Positions 1-8,749 of a stretch of 64,000 nucleotides of DNA are shown here, piece by piece. The DNA is from Emticicia sp. C21. Lineage in GTDB: Bacteria > Bacteroidota > Bacteroidia > Cytophagales > Spirosomataceae. The translations under genes were made by a program, and so were the position numbers. Numbering within the stretch: position 1 is the stretch's first letter; every line of letters starts with the position of its first letter. The stretch spans positions 310,282-374,281 of the forward strand of contig NZ_QVMT01000004.1 of NCBI RefSeq assembly GCF_003418935.1. Reading direction: 5' to 3'. The notes beneath the pieces are model-generated. The model was not told the DNA's origin. It searched no databases and saw nothing but the letters and a program-made list of their open reading frames with translations.

Positions 1-1065
1 CGTAAAGGCTTGCAATAGAGCTTCACTGGATTGTCTTTTCCATATTTCGAATCTGTGTGCACATTGGTAATCCCATAAGAAAAAGGCATTCAGTATGGGT
101 GCAAAGAAGCTATTTCTGATGGCAAAATAAGCCGAGATAGTAGCCAGTTTCTGAATAGCAACAGAAATATAAGCCGGTTTGGTCAAAGTGTCTTTCCAGG
201 CACTTAAGATTGGCGCTTTAAATTCCTCTTTTTCTATTAGTTGAAATAGCTGAATATATCTTTGTAAATTCGATGTATTCTTGCTTATATTCAGATACAT
301 CGCATTCAGTTTCTTACGATTAACAAATGAAAAGACTGATTGCAGAATTAAAGTCAGCAACCAAACTTTAAAGGAAATTACACCGAAAATCCATAGGCCT
401 AATATGATGGCGTTAATTGCAGGTACTAGCCACAATAGGATTCTATATTTCCCCATCAAATCAATATCTTCGCTTTTCAGCCAGGTTATCAATTGCTGAT
501 ATTTGGCTTCGTCTTTTTCTAAGAGATTCCCTGTCGCTAAAAAATCAACTCGCCAATCAATTTTCTGGCCTAGTTCTTCAACGGCAGCCTGTCTTGACTC
601 AATAGCCTCTCTTGTAAGAAAAGGGAATTTTAGTTGATTAGCCAAAGAATCACTGCCTGATTTGGTGATGCTTCTATTGAGCAATTGAAAAATGGAATGA
701 TTGCCGAAAATATCTAAATCGTAAGAAAAATAATGTATTTTATCTTCGTATTCTTTTCCATCTGCAAACTGGTCGTAAACACCCTCTGTGGCTAAAATTT
801 CTTTCTCACAAACCTTGAGTTTTGATTCATAGTATTGAATCTTTTCGAGGATTTTCTGGTGCAAATTAACAAAGAAGAAAAATGCAGCTAAAACCACTAA
901 GGCACTAATGACTAACCAGGTAGTAGCGCCATCTCTAATAATCATAAACAGGAGATATGCCTCAATAATAGCTAAAACCAGCCTTAAATAAGAAATGACA
1001 TTAGCGGTGGATTTATTCTTTTCTATAAATGCGGTAGCATCGTTGGCGATACGGTTATAGCTCAT
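1..1065 (-). CDS. MutS-like membrane protein, N-terminal part (runs off left edge)
   Basis: This is an open frame of 355 codons with no stop. It starts at the ATG at 1065 and reads off the left end of the window. Two hydrophobic segments lie near residues 24-43 and 48-66, and another hydrophobic pair near 205-235. Between them is a stretch resembling the MutS core/lever domain: DLDIFGNHSIFQLLNRS at about 117-132, then a REAIESRQAAVEEL-type segment at about 152-165. The Walker ATPase domain expected at the C-terminus would lie outside the window. Membrane-anchored MutS homologues of this kind are usually annotated 'DNA mismatch repair protein MutS' in Bacteroidota, but they are not the canonical repair enzyme because the mismatch-binding N-terminal domain is replaced by membrane helices. 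The family call is fairly confident; the function is unknown. Confidence 0.7.
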   Translation of the reverse strand, partial: MSYNRIANDATAFIEKNKSTANVISYLRLVLAIIEAYLLFMIIRDGATTWLVISALVVLAAFFFFVNLHQKILEKIQYYESKLKVCEKEILATEGVYDQFADGKEYEDKIHYFSYDLDIFGNHSIFQLLNRSITKSGSDSLANQLKFPFLTREAIESRQAAVEELGQKIDWRVDFLATGNLLEKDEAKYQQLITWLKSEDIDLMGKYRILLWLVPAINAIILGLWIFGVISFKVWLLTLILQSVFSFVNRKKLNAMYLNISKNTSNLQRYIQLFQLIEKEEFKAPILSAWKDTLTKPAYISVAIQKLATISAYFAIRNSFFAPILNAFFLWDYQCAHRFEIWKRQSSEALLQAFT

Positions 1066-1091
1066 AATTTTGTTTTGTGGGTCGATTCTAT

Positions 1092-1125
1092 AAAAAAGCA
1101 TGTTTAAACCGGATTTAAACATGCT
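1092..1125 (-). terminator. Rho-independent terminator after the serine hydrolase gene
   Basis: There is a perfect 12-bp inverted repeat, 1097-1108 against 1114-1125, with a 5-nt loop. On the minus strand it is followed by a T run at 1097-1092. It lies between the stop of the gene at 1159-2358 and the start of the MutS-like gene, so the latter probably has its own promoter or is read by leakage. Confidence 0.8.
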
Positions 1126-1158
1126 CTCAATTAATACTCTCTATAAGTTGAAAAAGTT

Positions 1159-2358
1159 CTATTCGTCCAGAATATTTTCTTCTACACTCGATTGTTTGCC
1201 TCCGTGCATAATATCTACAATTTCTTTAATATTATATACAGAGCGGTTATAACGATTACTTAGGAGAATAATCACAAAGTCTTCGCGAGGGTCAAAGAAC
1301 ATGATGGTATTATAACCTTTCCACCAGCCTGTGTGGTAGATATAGTCGGTTTTCTGTTTGGCGTCAACCCACAATCTGAATCCATAACCATAATTACGCA
1401 AGCCAGGGTGTTCGAAACTACGGGGCAATATCATTTCTTTGAAAGACTCTTTTGAGATAAGCGTGTTATCTCTTAAAGCTTTATACCATTTCAACAAGTC
1501 TTCTACCGTCGAATATACCCCCTTATCACCTGTCACATCATCGTAATAATCTTTTGGCAAGCGTTGACCGAACTGGTAGCCATAAGTACGATTGATATTG
1601 ATAGAATCATTTTTTGTGGTACCAATGAAAGAATTTTTCATACCGATTGGTAGAAAAATATTTTCACGCATATATTCATCAAATGATTTCCCTGAGGCCT
1701 TTTCGACTAAGGCCGCCAGAATAGCATAATTGGTATTGTTATAGCTAAAGAAATGGTCAGGTAAATTAAATCTTGGCGGAACAGGTATTGCCTTAGCAAA
1801 CCATCGCATAATATCCTGATTAGTCGGATAAAGCTTCCCCTCCCTTACCAATTTATCGAAAGTGTATTGATAAAATGGCAAACCCGAACGGTGACAAAGC
1901 AAACTGCGAACCGTTACACCATCGTAAGGAAAATCAGGAAAATAGTCTTTTACGGTATTATCCAGTCCTAACTTACCTTGCTCGGTCAGTTTCATCACTG
2001 CTACTGCCGTAAAAGTTTTAGATAAGGAGGCTAACTGAAATTTTGATTGCAATACATTGCGGATGGTATCTTTAAAATTGGCATAGCCAAAGGCTTTTTC
2101 GTAGACAATCACATCTTTCTGGGCCACCAATACATTGCCATTGAAACCTTGTGCCAGTTTTTTCTGCATTATCTCTTCAATCAAAGCTGCTTTTACATCA
2201 GCTTTAATATCTTTCCTGATTTTGGCTTCTTTTCTTTTTAATTCGGCACTATCTACTACTGTTAAAGGCGCCTTAGTGGAATCAGCAGTTTTGGTTTGGC
2301 ATGAAAAAAGAGAAACAGAACAGAAGAAAACAAAAATATATAAATACAAACGCATCAT
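1159..2358 (-). CDS. Serine hydrolase lipoprotein, beta-lactamase/PBP4* (class C-like) family
   Basis: This is a 399-residue protein of the AmpC/DD-peptidase superfamily. A lipoprotein signal ends in LFSC (Cys20). The three active-site elements are visible: SLSK at 111-114 (nucleophile Ser111), YNN at 206-208 (Tyr206), and HTG at 342-344 in place of KTG. HTG is common in the esterase/DD-peptidase branch. The likely role is hydrolysis of a D-amino-acid peptide or ester bond at the outer cell envelope; true beta-lactam resistance is not implied. It lies directly downstream of mreD on the same strand (66-bp gap with a hairpin), where pbp2 and rodA are often found, so a cell-wall role is suggested by context only. 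Confidence 0.85.
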   Translation of the reverse strand: MMRLYLYIFVFFCSVSLFSCQTKTADSTKAPLTVVDSAELKRKEAKIRKDIKADVKAALIEEIMQKKLAQGFNGNVLVAQKDVIVYEKAFGYANFKDTIRNVLQSKFQLASLSKTFTAVAVMKLTEQGKLGLDNTVKDYFPDFPYDGVTVRSLLCHRSGLPFYQYTFDKLVREGKLYPTNQDIMRWFAKAIPVPPRFNLPDHFFSYNNTNYAILAALVEKASGKSFDEYMRENIFLPIGMKNSFIGTTKNDSININRTYGYQFGQRLPKDYYDDVTGDKGVYSTVEDLLKWYKALRDNTLISKESFKEMILPRSFEHPGLRNYGYGFRLWVDAKQKTDYIYHTGWWKGYNTIMFFDPREDFVIILLSNRYNRSVYNIKEIVDIMHGGKQSSVEENILDE

Positions 2359-2393
2359 TAAAACCCTCTAAATAAGTTCTTACAATAACCTCA

Positions 2394-2415
2394 ACACGAT
2401 TGATAACAATCGTGT
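2394..2415. repeat. Intergenic hairpin between mreD and the serine hydrolase gene
   Basis: Perfect 9-bp inverted repeat (2394-2402 against 2407-2415) with a 4-nt loop. No T run follows on either strand, so it is not a standard terminator. It could be an mRNA processing or stabilising hairpin between mreD and the next gene. Confidence 0.4.
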
Positions 2416-2424
2416 GTGCCAACA

Positions 2425-2931
2425 TTAGTTTCCTCTTACGTACTGCAGAATAATAATCATGAATGAAGTGAAAACTACGCTACAAATGATTTTCAGAATC
2501 GTAATAAGAAAGAAAGCAAAACCTCCTGCTTCCACAAAGAACAAAGTCGAGTGATGTATCAAAGTCAGAATTGCAACATACCGAACAAAGCGCTCGGCGC
2601 CCATATCCTTTAAGGATATGACAATCTCATTTTCAATACCTTTTGTCGGAAAAAGGAATTTTATGATATAGCCTCTCAGATACCCTACCAATACACTTGC
2701 CGAGGCATGTACTCCTGCCGTATTATAGAAAATATCGACCAGTAACCCAGTAAGGAAACTTATAAGGATAACCCATACCGGTGGAATCTCGTCTGGCAAT
2801 AATAAGATACAAGCAATATAAACGAAGCAAAAAGCCACATCAAAAAATACAAAATTGCGAAGCACCACAATTTGTAATATCAAATAAATAAAAAAAGTAA
2901 CGATTAACCGTATGACTGTTTGCGAATTCAT
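2425..2931 (-). CDS. mreD: Rod shape-determining protein MreD
   Basis: This is a 168-residue, very hydrophobic protein with about five predicted membrane segments, the size and composition typical of MreD. It includes the intramembrane stretch around LTGLLVDIFYNT (about residues 60-71), typical of the family. MreD is the inner-membrane member of the MreBCD complex, which positions the elongation peptidoglycan synthase. Sequence conservation in this family is low, so position in the order mreB-mreC-mreD carries much of the weight. It starts 71 bp after mreC and is probably co-transcribed with it. Confidence 0.88.
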   Translation of the reverse strand: MNSQTVIRLIVTFFIYLILQIVVLRNFVFFDVAFCFVYIACILLLPDEIPPVWVILISFLTGLLVDIFYNTAGVHASASVLVGYLRGYIIKFLFPTKGIENEIVISLKDMGAERFVRYVAILTLIHHSTLFFVEAGGFAFFLITILKIICSVVFTSFMIIILQYVRGN

Positions 2932-3002
2932 TTATAGTCCAGGGTATGATTAAAATAGCTTGTGTAGTATCTACATCTACTATTTATGGTTTGTCTGAAA
3001 TC

Positions 3003-3866
3003 TTATTTTTTAACGTCAACCTTTGTGCTTTCTTCTAATTTCTCCTGTTCGTTTTTCAACTTATTGTTCACCACATATACATAAGAAATGTTCTGAAAAT
3101 CGGTTGCTAACTCTACTTCAATATCAAAGAAAGCCTGGTCTTGTTTAGCGCTTAGTTTGCGTATTTTACCGACCATTGTTCCTGATGGGAAAATTACATT
3201 TTGCTCTGAAGTAGTGACAGAGTCACCTTTCTTGATTGGCTTAAATCTGTCGATAGTAGTCAGGTCAATCACTCTCGGGTTTAGTCCACCCCATTTGGCA
3301 ATACCTAATGCTTTATCACTTTTCACTCTTAATGCCTGATTTCTTACCTCACTTGATACATTGAAGTCTGAATGAAGAATAGAATATACACGCGAGAAAT
3401 GGTCTGAACATTGCATCACCTGTCCAACTACTCCTTGCGGACAAATAACACCCATGCCTGGCTCAATACCATCTAATTTACCTTTATCAATAGTCAGGTA
3501 GTTTTTCGATAAATTAACCGTATTATTCACCACCTTGGCGACCTTAAAGTCAAATCTTTGTGCAAAAGCGGAATCTACCTTGTAGTAGTCTCCCTCACGA
3601 CCTTTAAACTGTTGCATGGCAATTACTGCCTTATTCAGTTCAGCATTTTCTTTTACCAACTGTTCGTTTACATTTCCCAAGTTCATGTAACTCTTCACGT
3701 AATTGGAAGTTTCGAGGGTTTTAGCAGCATAGTAGTTTGAGGTATTAAAAAAAGATACGTCCCAGTAATAATCATTCTTGACTATTAACCAGAAACTAAC
3801 TAATTCTAAAATCACAAACAATAGGAAATTTCGTATCCGAAATATTAAACGGAAGAGTTGCGACAT
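3003..3866 (-). CDS. mreC: Rod shape-determining protein MreC
   Basis: This 287-residue protein has one N-terminal membrane helix at about 9-29. A short coiled-coil region containing LVKENAELNKAV follows at about 70-81. The periplasmic beta-sandwich domain carries the family hallmark GVVGQVMQCSDHFSRVYSI at about 145-163, and a second half has KKGDSVTTSEQNVIFPSG. MreC dimerises in the periplasm and links MreB and MreD to the PBP2-RodA synthase. It is 82 bp downstream of mreB. A lysine-rich C-terminus (VDVKK) ends the protein, slightly shorter than many homologues. Confidence 0.95.
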   Translation of the reverse strand: MSQLFRLIFRIRNFLLFVILELVSFWLIVKNDYYWDVSFFNTSNYYAAKTLETSNYVKSYMNLGNVNEQLVKENAELNKAVIAMQQFKGREGDYYKVDSAFAQRFDFKVAKVVNNTVNLSKNYLTIDKGKLDGIEPGMGVICPQGVVGQVMQCSDHFSRVYSILHSDFNVSSEVRNQALRVKSDKALGIAKWGGLNPRVIDLTTIDRFKPIKKGDSVTTSEQNVIFPSGTMVGKIRKLSAKQDQAFFDIEVELATDFQNISYVYVVNNKLKNEQEKLEESTKVDVKK

Positions 3867-3891
3867 AAGTCTTTGTTGTATTGAAACTACA

Positions 3892-3923
3892 AGCTACAAG
3901 TCATAATAGTACAACTTGTAGCT
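3892..3923. repeat. Inverted repeat in the mreB-mreC gap
   Basis: A perfect 10-bp inverted repeat (3892-3901 and 3914-3923) with a 12-nt loop lies in the 82-bp gap between mreB and mreC. It has no T run, so it is more likely a processing or stabilising hairpin than a terminator. It could set different levels of MreB and MreC from one transcript, which is inference only. Confidence 0.4.
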
Positions 3924-3948
3924 CATAGCTTGAAGCTTATTAAATCTA

Positions 3949-4980
3949 CTACTGAACAATAACAGCTCTATATTTTTCTATGTTTTTCAAAACTTCGCCA
4001 GTACCACGGACTACTGCACGAAGTGGATCGTCAGCTACGTGAATCGGCAATTTTGTTTTGATAGCCAAACGTTTGTCTAGGCCATGTAATAAGGCACCAC
4101 CACCTGTCAGATAAATACCGTTTTCGTAAATATCGGCAGAAAGCTCTGGCGGAGACATCTCAAGTGCACGCATGATAGCCTCTTCAATTTTAGAAATAGA
4201 TTTATCTAAAGCGTAAGCTATTTCGCTATACGTTACTTTAATTTCTTTCGGAATTCCAGTCATCAAGTCACGACCACGGATTTCAATATCAGCCGGAGGA
4301 TTATCCAGATCAGGTAAAGCTGCACCTACCTGAATTTTGATAAATTCTGCTGAACGCTCCCCAATTAACAGGTTATGCTCACGGCGCATATAATCTACGA
4401 TATCTCTTGTAAACAAGTCACCTGCGATACGGATAGATGCCTCACAAACAATGCCTGAAAGCGCAATAACCGCAATCTCAGTTGTACCTCCACCAATATC
4501 CGCAATCATTGACCCATTTGGTTGCTCAATATCAATACCGATTCCAATAGCCGCTGCAATAGGCTCGTGCACCATATATACTTCTTTTGCACCTGCGTGT
4601 TCGCAAGAATCCTTAACCGCACGTTTCTCTACCTCAGTAATACCAGACGGAATACAAACTACCATGCGGTGCGATGGTGAAAAAAACCAGTTACGTCCGG
4701 TTTCAATCATTTTAATCATCCCGCGAATCATTAATTCGGCAGCGGTAAAGTCGGCAATTACACCGTCTTTTAATGGACGGATAGTTTTTATATTTTCGTT
4801 TGTTTTTTCATGCATTTGCATTGCTTTGTGTCCTATCGCCAACACTTTTCCGGTAATTTTGTCCAAAGCAATAATAGAAGGTTCATCTACCACAATCTGG
4901 TCTTTGTAGATAATAAGGGTATTTGCTGTACCCAGGTCAATCGCGATGTCACTCGTGAGAAAGTTAAACAATCCAGCCAT
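3949..4980 (-). CDS. mreB: Rod shape-determining protein MreB (actin-like ATPase)
   Basis: This is a 343-residue bacterial actin. The nucleotide-binding motifs are clear: phosphate-1 IDLGTANTLIIYKD near residue 14, phosphate-2 ADIGGGTTEIAVIALSG near 165, and the adenosine motif YLTGGGALLHGLD near 290. The N-terminal stretch MAGLFNFLTSD resembles the amphipathic membrane-binding start of other MreBs. It polymerises under the inner membrane and guides lateral cell-wall synthesis. It is the first gene of the mreBCD operon; a candidate -7 element lies about 40 bp upstream. Confidence 0.98.
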   Translation of the reverse strand: MAGLFNFLTSDIAIDLGTANTLIIYKDQIVVDEPSIIALDKITGKVLAIGHKAMQMHEKTNENIKTIRPLKDGVIADFTAAELMIRGMIKMIETGRNWFFSPSHRMVVCIPSGITEVEKRAVKDSCEHAGAKEVYMVHEPIAAAIGIGIDIEQPNGSMIADIGGGTTEIAVIALSGIVCEASIRIAGDLFTRDIVDYMRREHNLLIGERSAEFIKIQVGAALPDLDNPPADIEIRGRDLMTGIPKEIKVTYSEIAYALDKSISKIEEAIMRALEMSPPELSADIYENGIYLTGGGALLHGLDKRLAIKTKLPIHVADDPLRAVVRGTGEVLKNIEKYRAVIVQ

Positions 4981-5349
4981 ATCGAGCTTTATGAGTTAAT
5001 GAGTTTTTTAAATTTGCCCGCAAATTTACAATTATTATTTGCAAAGTTCTGTGAAAAATAAATTTTTTACTTTTTAATTGGTGCAATAGTATAAATAAAT
5101 TCAACAGAATCTTCCTCTATTTTATTTTTGGAAGTTTTTTTTGAATTTTTAGGAGAACCTACCATTTGTAAATAATTCAGATTACCAGGTAATGCTTGGT
5201 TTTAATTGTAATTTTGCATAAATGTTATAACAAATTCCCTTTTCATTTGTTTAGAAGCATTGCAAAAGGTGTGGATAAATTTACTCCATAAACAAACTAA
5301 TAACTAGTTTTAATTAAAATTTATTCTAAAATCCTATATTTGCCACATT
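4981..5349. promoter_or_regulatory. Divergent intergenic region: promoters of mreB and the GH3-type gene
   Basis: This 369-bp AT-rich region separates the divergent mreB and the GH3-type gene. On the minus strand, TAAATTTG (5028-5021) matches the Bacteroidota -7 consensus TAnnTTTG and would start mreB mRNA about 35 nt before its ATG. On the plus strand, TATATTTG (5335-5342) also matches but ends only 7 nt before the ATG at 5350. Neither has a convincing TTG at 17-23 nt upstream. No small gene or repeat was seen here. Confidence 0.45.
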
Positions 5350-6843
5350 ATGGGAATACGTTCAATATTAAGTAAACCTCTGGCGGCTTATGTAGTTGCC
5401 CAACAAAAAAAATGGATTGCGCGCTCGGCGGAAGTACAGGCTGAATGGAGAAAAAAACTCGTTGAGCAGGCAGGCAATACCACCTTTGGCAAAGACCATC
5501 ATTTTAAGGATATACAGTCTTACGAAGATTACAAACAGGCTGTGCCTGTGCGTGATTATGAAGATGGGAAACACTATATCAATCAAATTTTAGCTGGTGA
5601 GGAAAATGTATTATGGCCTGGCAAACCGCTATACTTCGCCAAGACTTCGGGCACTACTTCGGGCACAAAATATATTCCAATCTCCAAAGACTCTATACAT
5701 AATCATATTGATTCGGCTAAGAATGCTTTGCTCAATTATATTAACGAAACAGGCAAATCAGCGTTTCTAGATTACAAACTCATTTTTCTATCAGGTAGCC
5801 CCGAATTGAAAGAAAAACACGGAATTCATATCGGGCGACTTTCTGGTATTTCTACCCACCATGTTCCGGCCTATCTGCAAAGTAACCGGATGCCGTCGTA
5901 CGAAACTAATTGTATAGAAGACTGGGAAGAAAAACTTGAGAAAATCATTGACGAAACCATCAATCAACCCATGAGTCTTATCTCAGGCATTCCACCCTGG
6001 GTACAGATGTATTTCGACCGAATTCAGGCACGCACGGGTAAAAAGATAAAAGATGTGTTCCCGAAATTTGATCTGTTTGTGTATGGTGGTGTAAATTTTG
6101 AGCCTTACCGGGCCAAGCTTTTTGAATCTATTGGTAAGCCCGTTGATTCAGTAGAATTATACCCGGCTTCCGAAGGTTTCTTTGCCTATCAGAATGAGCA
6201 GCATGATTTGGGTATGTTGTTGCTATTAGATACTGGAATCTTTTATGAATTTATTCCTGCGGAAGAATATTTCAGCGAAAAACCTACTCGCCTGAGTATT
6301 GAACAAGTAGAGCTTGGCAAAAATTATGCATTAGTCATTAACAACAATGCCGGACTATGGGGATATTCAATTGGCGATACAGTGAAGTTTGTTTCATTAA
6401 ACCCATATAAAGTGATTGTTTCGGGTAGAATTAAACATTTTATTTCAGCTTTTGGAGAACATGTGATTGGGGAAGAAGTGGAGAAGGCTATGAAATTTGC
6501 CTGTCAGCGCCATCCGGAAGTAGAAGTGATTGAGTTTACCGTTGCTCCTATGGTGAGCCCCGAAGAAGGATTGCCTTATCATGAATGGCTGGTTGAATTT
6601 GCTACCCCACCTAAAGATATGGAACAGTTTATTGAAGATTTGGATAAGAAAATGACTGAACTGAATGTCTATTATGATGATCTCATTACAGGTAGTATTC
6701 TTCGAAAACTAGTCATTACTTCGGTAAAAAGAGATGCCTTTATTGACTATATGCGCTCGCAAGGAAAATTAGGTGGGCAAAATAAAGTGCCGCGTTTGTC
6801 TAACGACCGCAAAATTGCAGATGTGTTGGGGAAAATGGTGTAA
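5350..6843 (+). CDS. GH3 auxin-responsive-promoter family adenylate-forming enzyme
   Basis: This 497-residue protein belongs to the GH3 branch of the acyl-adenylate/ANL superfamily. The ATP-binding P-loop-like motif is TSGTTSGTKY at residues 99-108. The middle part has VYGGVNFEPYRAKL and the adenylation motif LYPASEGFFAYQ. The C-terminal domain has GEEVEKAM and ends with the PRLSNDRKIADVL tail common in bacterial homologues. Plant members join amino acids to auxin or jasmonate. Bacterial members presumably adenylate a carboxylic acid and transfer it to an amine, but the substrate is not known. It stands alone, with no partner gene that would identify one. Confidence 0.88.
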   Translation: MGIRSILSKPLAAYVVAQQKKWIARSAEVQAEWRKKLVEQAGNTTFGKDHHFKDIQSYEDYKQAVPVRDYEDGKHYINQILAGEENVLWPGKPLYFAKTSGTTSGTKYIPISKDSIHNHIDSAKNALLNYINETGKSAFLDYKLIFLSGSPELKEKHGIHIGRLSGISTHHVPAYLQSNRMPSYETNCIEDWEEKLEKIIDETINQPMSLISGIPPWVQMYFDRIQARTGKKIKDVFPKFDLFVYGGVNFEPYRAKLFESIGKPVDSVELYPASEGFFAYQNEQHDLGMLLLLDTGIFYEFIPAEEYFSEKPTRLSIEQVELGKNYALVINNNAGLWGYSIGDTVKFVSLNPYKVIVSGRIKHFISAFGEHVIGEEVEKAMKFACQRHPEVEVIEFTVAPMVSPEEGLPYHEWLVEFATPPKDMEQFIEDLDKKMTELNVYYDDLITGSILRKLVITSVKRDAFIDYMRSQGKLGGQNKVPRLSNDRKIADVLGKMV

Positions 6844-6857
6844 ATAATAGTTTTTTC

Positions 6858-6984
6858 GTAGAGACGTATTGCTATACGTCTTCATTGGTATGTATAAGTG
6901 AGAATAATATCTATCCCTTAGATTTTTCAGTAAATACGTTTATTGAAATGCATAGTCCTTTGGAGACGTATTGCAATACGTCTC
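6858..6984. repeat. Two copies of a short dispersed palindrome
   Basis: Two near-identical palindromic units lie about 105 bp apart in the gap after the GH3-type gene. The unit at 6858-6883 reads GTAGAGACGTATTGCTATAC and onward. The unit at 6963-6984 is a perfect 22-bp palindrome of two 11-bp arms built on GAGACGTATTG. Small palindromes of this type occur as dispersed REP-like elements in Cytophagales genomes. No transposase is nearby. Confidence 0.7.
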
Positions 6985-7093
6985 TACCAAATTAGTCAAA
7001 TTTTTAAATTGATGTTCATTTACACTAAAAGCGTATATGAACATTTTTTTTTAATTTCACGTTGGAAAATCAACCAACATTGCATCAACAAAT

Positions 7094-8488
7094 ATGAAAG
7101 TCGAACAAATCTACACGGGTTGTCTGGCACAGGGAGCCTATTATATTGAATCAGACGGAGAAGCTGCCATTATTGACCCACTGCGTGAAGTAAATACCTA
7201 TATTAATAAAGCAAAGAAAAGTGGAGCGACCATTAAATACATTTTTGAGACCCACTTCCATGCAGATTTTGTTTCAGGCCATGTAGAATTGTCAGAAAAA
7301 ACCAATGCACCCATTATCTATGGTCCCAATGCCAATCCGGCCTTTGAAAGCATCATTGCTACTGACGGACAAGTATTTGAATTAGGCCAAATCAAAATCA
7401 AAGTTTTGCACACGCCCGGCCATACAATGGAATCTTCGTGCTATTTATTGTTCGACGAAAATGGCAAAGAATATTGTATTTTCACTGGTGATACTTTGTT
7501 TATAGGAGATGTTGGTCGCCCGGACCTTGCTCAAAAATCAGACCTGACTGTGCATGATTTGGCAGGAAAGTTATACGATTCTTTAAGAACTCAAATTCTT
7601 CCCCTACCCGACCATCTGATTGTCTATCCGGCTCACGGAGCAGGCTCAGCTTGTGGCAAAAATATGAGTAAAGAAACGTTTGATTCTTTGGGGCATCAGA
7701 AACAGGTAAACTACGCCTTGCAGAAACAAAGCAAGGAAGATTTCATTAATGCGGTAACTGATGGGTTGACTCCTCCACCCTATTACTTTCCAAAAAACGT
7801 ACAACTGAATAAAACAGGCTCGGCAAGTCTTGAAACCGTGATGGAATCAGGTTTGCAGGCGCTATCACCTGAAGCTTTTGAAGTAGCTGCCAATGAAACC
7901 GGAGCAATCATTCTTGATACTCGTCAGGCTACCGATTTCAAAGATGCTTTTATTCCTAATAGCATCAATATAGGTATCAAAGGCGATTTCGCTCCTTGGG
8001 TAGGTACACTCATTACAGATATTCAACAACCCATTATCTTCGTGGCCGATGAAGGTTTGGAAAAAGAAGTAATTACGCGCTTATCGAGAGTAGGTTATGA
8101 CAATATTCTGGGCTATCTCGCAGGAGGTATTGAGGCGTGGAAAGAAGCAGGTAAAGAAACGGATAGTATTGAATCTATTTCTCCGCAAGAATTTGCTGAC
8201 AGATACCAACAAGAAGATTTATTAGTTAAAGACGTTCGGAAAAATACAGAGTTCGAAACTGAGCATTTAGCCAACGCTGAAAATATACCTTTGGCTTATA
8301 TCAGCGAAAATATGGCTGAGTTTTCCAAGAAATCCACTAATTATATTCATTGTGCAGGCGGCTATCGTTCTATGATTGCTGCCTCTATACTCAAATCGAG
8401 AGGTTTCGACAATGTAGTGAATGTTGAAGGGGGTATAGGTGCTATTAAGCAGCTATTACCTGCATCCGATTTAGTCTCTTCTCATTAA
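7094..8488 (+). CDS. MBL-fold hydrolase with two rhodanese domains (persulfide dioxygenase/CstB-like)
   Basis: This 464-residue protein has an N-terminal metallo-beta-lactamase domain like ETHE1/CstB, followed by two rhodanese domains at about 255-345 and 360-455. Likely iron ligands are in THFHADF (His54/His56), His110 in HTPGH, and Asp133 in TGDTLFIGD. The last His of the usual HxHxDH motif is Phe59, which fits a mononuclear-iron dioxygenase rather than a di-zinc enzyme. The first rhodanese lacks the active-site Cys (its loop reads VADEGLE), whereas the second has HCAGGYRS with Cys420. The probable role is oxidation of glutathione- or low-molecular-weight-thiol persulfides. It is a single gene closed by a terminator at 8494. 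Confidence 0.88.
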   Translation: MKVEQIYTGCLAQGAYYIESDGEAAIIDPLREVNTYINKAKKSGATIKYIFETHFHADFVSGHVELSEKTNAPIIYGPNANPAFESIIATDGQVFELGQIKIKVLHTPGHTMESSCYLLFDENGKEYCIFTGDTLFIGDVGRPDLAQKSDLTVHDLAGKLYDSLRTQILPLPDHLIVYPAHGAGSACGKNMSKETFDSLGHQKQVNYALQKQSKEDFINAVTDGLTPPPYYFPKNVQLNKTGSASLETVMESGLQALSPEAFEVAANETGAIILDTRQATDFKDAFIPNSINIGIKGDFAPWVGTLITDIQQPIIFVADEGLEKEVITRLSRVGYDNILGYLAGGIEAWKEAGKETDSIESISPQEFADRYQQEDLLVKDVRKNTEFETEHLANAENIPLAYISENMAEFSKKSTNYIHCAGGYRSMIAASILKSRGFDNVVNVEGGIGAIKQLLPASDLVSSH

Positions 8489-8493
8489 AAATC

Positions 8494-8529
8494 AGGCACT
8501 TGTACCCTAAAGAGTATAAGTGCCTTTTT
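8494..8529 (+). terminator. Rho-independent terminator
   Basis: A 12-bp stem with one G-T pair (8494-8505 and 8514-8525) has an 8-nt loop and a T5 tail to 8529. It starts just after the stop codon of the MBL-rhodanese gene. Confidence 0.9.
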
Positions 8530-8583
8530 ACCTTATCCTCTCAAATTTCCTCTTAGCTAAATCTTCTGCCATTTATCATAATA

Positions 8584-8617
8584 TTGACGCAAATTACTGT
8601 ATATACATATACTTTTG
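8584..8617 (+). promoter_or_regulatory. Candidate promoter for sppA
   Basis: TTG at 8584-8586, a 23-nt spacer, then TACTTTTG at 8610-8617. This matches the Flavobacterium/Bacteroides-type consensus TTG-N17-23-TAnnTTTG. It would give a leader of about 130 nt before the sppA ATG at 8750. Confidence 0.45.
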
Positions 8618-8749
8618 TACAATAAAACTATTTGGGGATTACTGTAGATATTTTTTATCGTCAAACTGCTGTTTATTTTGTACCCTGCAATAAGTTTTAC
8701 AGTTTTAATATAACGTGAAAACTCTAATAACTATACCGTTTTATAAATT

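Noticed and set aside
2394-2415. Terminator between mreD and the serine hydrolase gene
   Set aside because: The hairpin has no T run on either strand, so it is reported only as a hairpin.
4451-4909. Long open frame opposite mreB
   Set aside because: It is the reverse shadow of a highly conserved gene; amino-acid make-up is unlike a real protein.
5335-5342. Leaderless promoter of the GH3-type gene (and a similar one at 29958 before deoC)
   Set aside because: The TATATTTG sites fit the -7 element but lack a -33 TTG and are 5-7 bp from the ATG; they may be chance matches in AT-rich DNA.
6943-7149. 68-codon open frame before the MBL-rhodanese gene
   Set aside because: It runs through the palindromic repeat and overlaps the start of the real gene in another frame.
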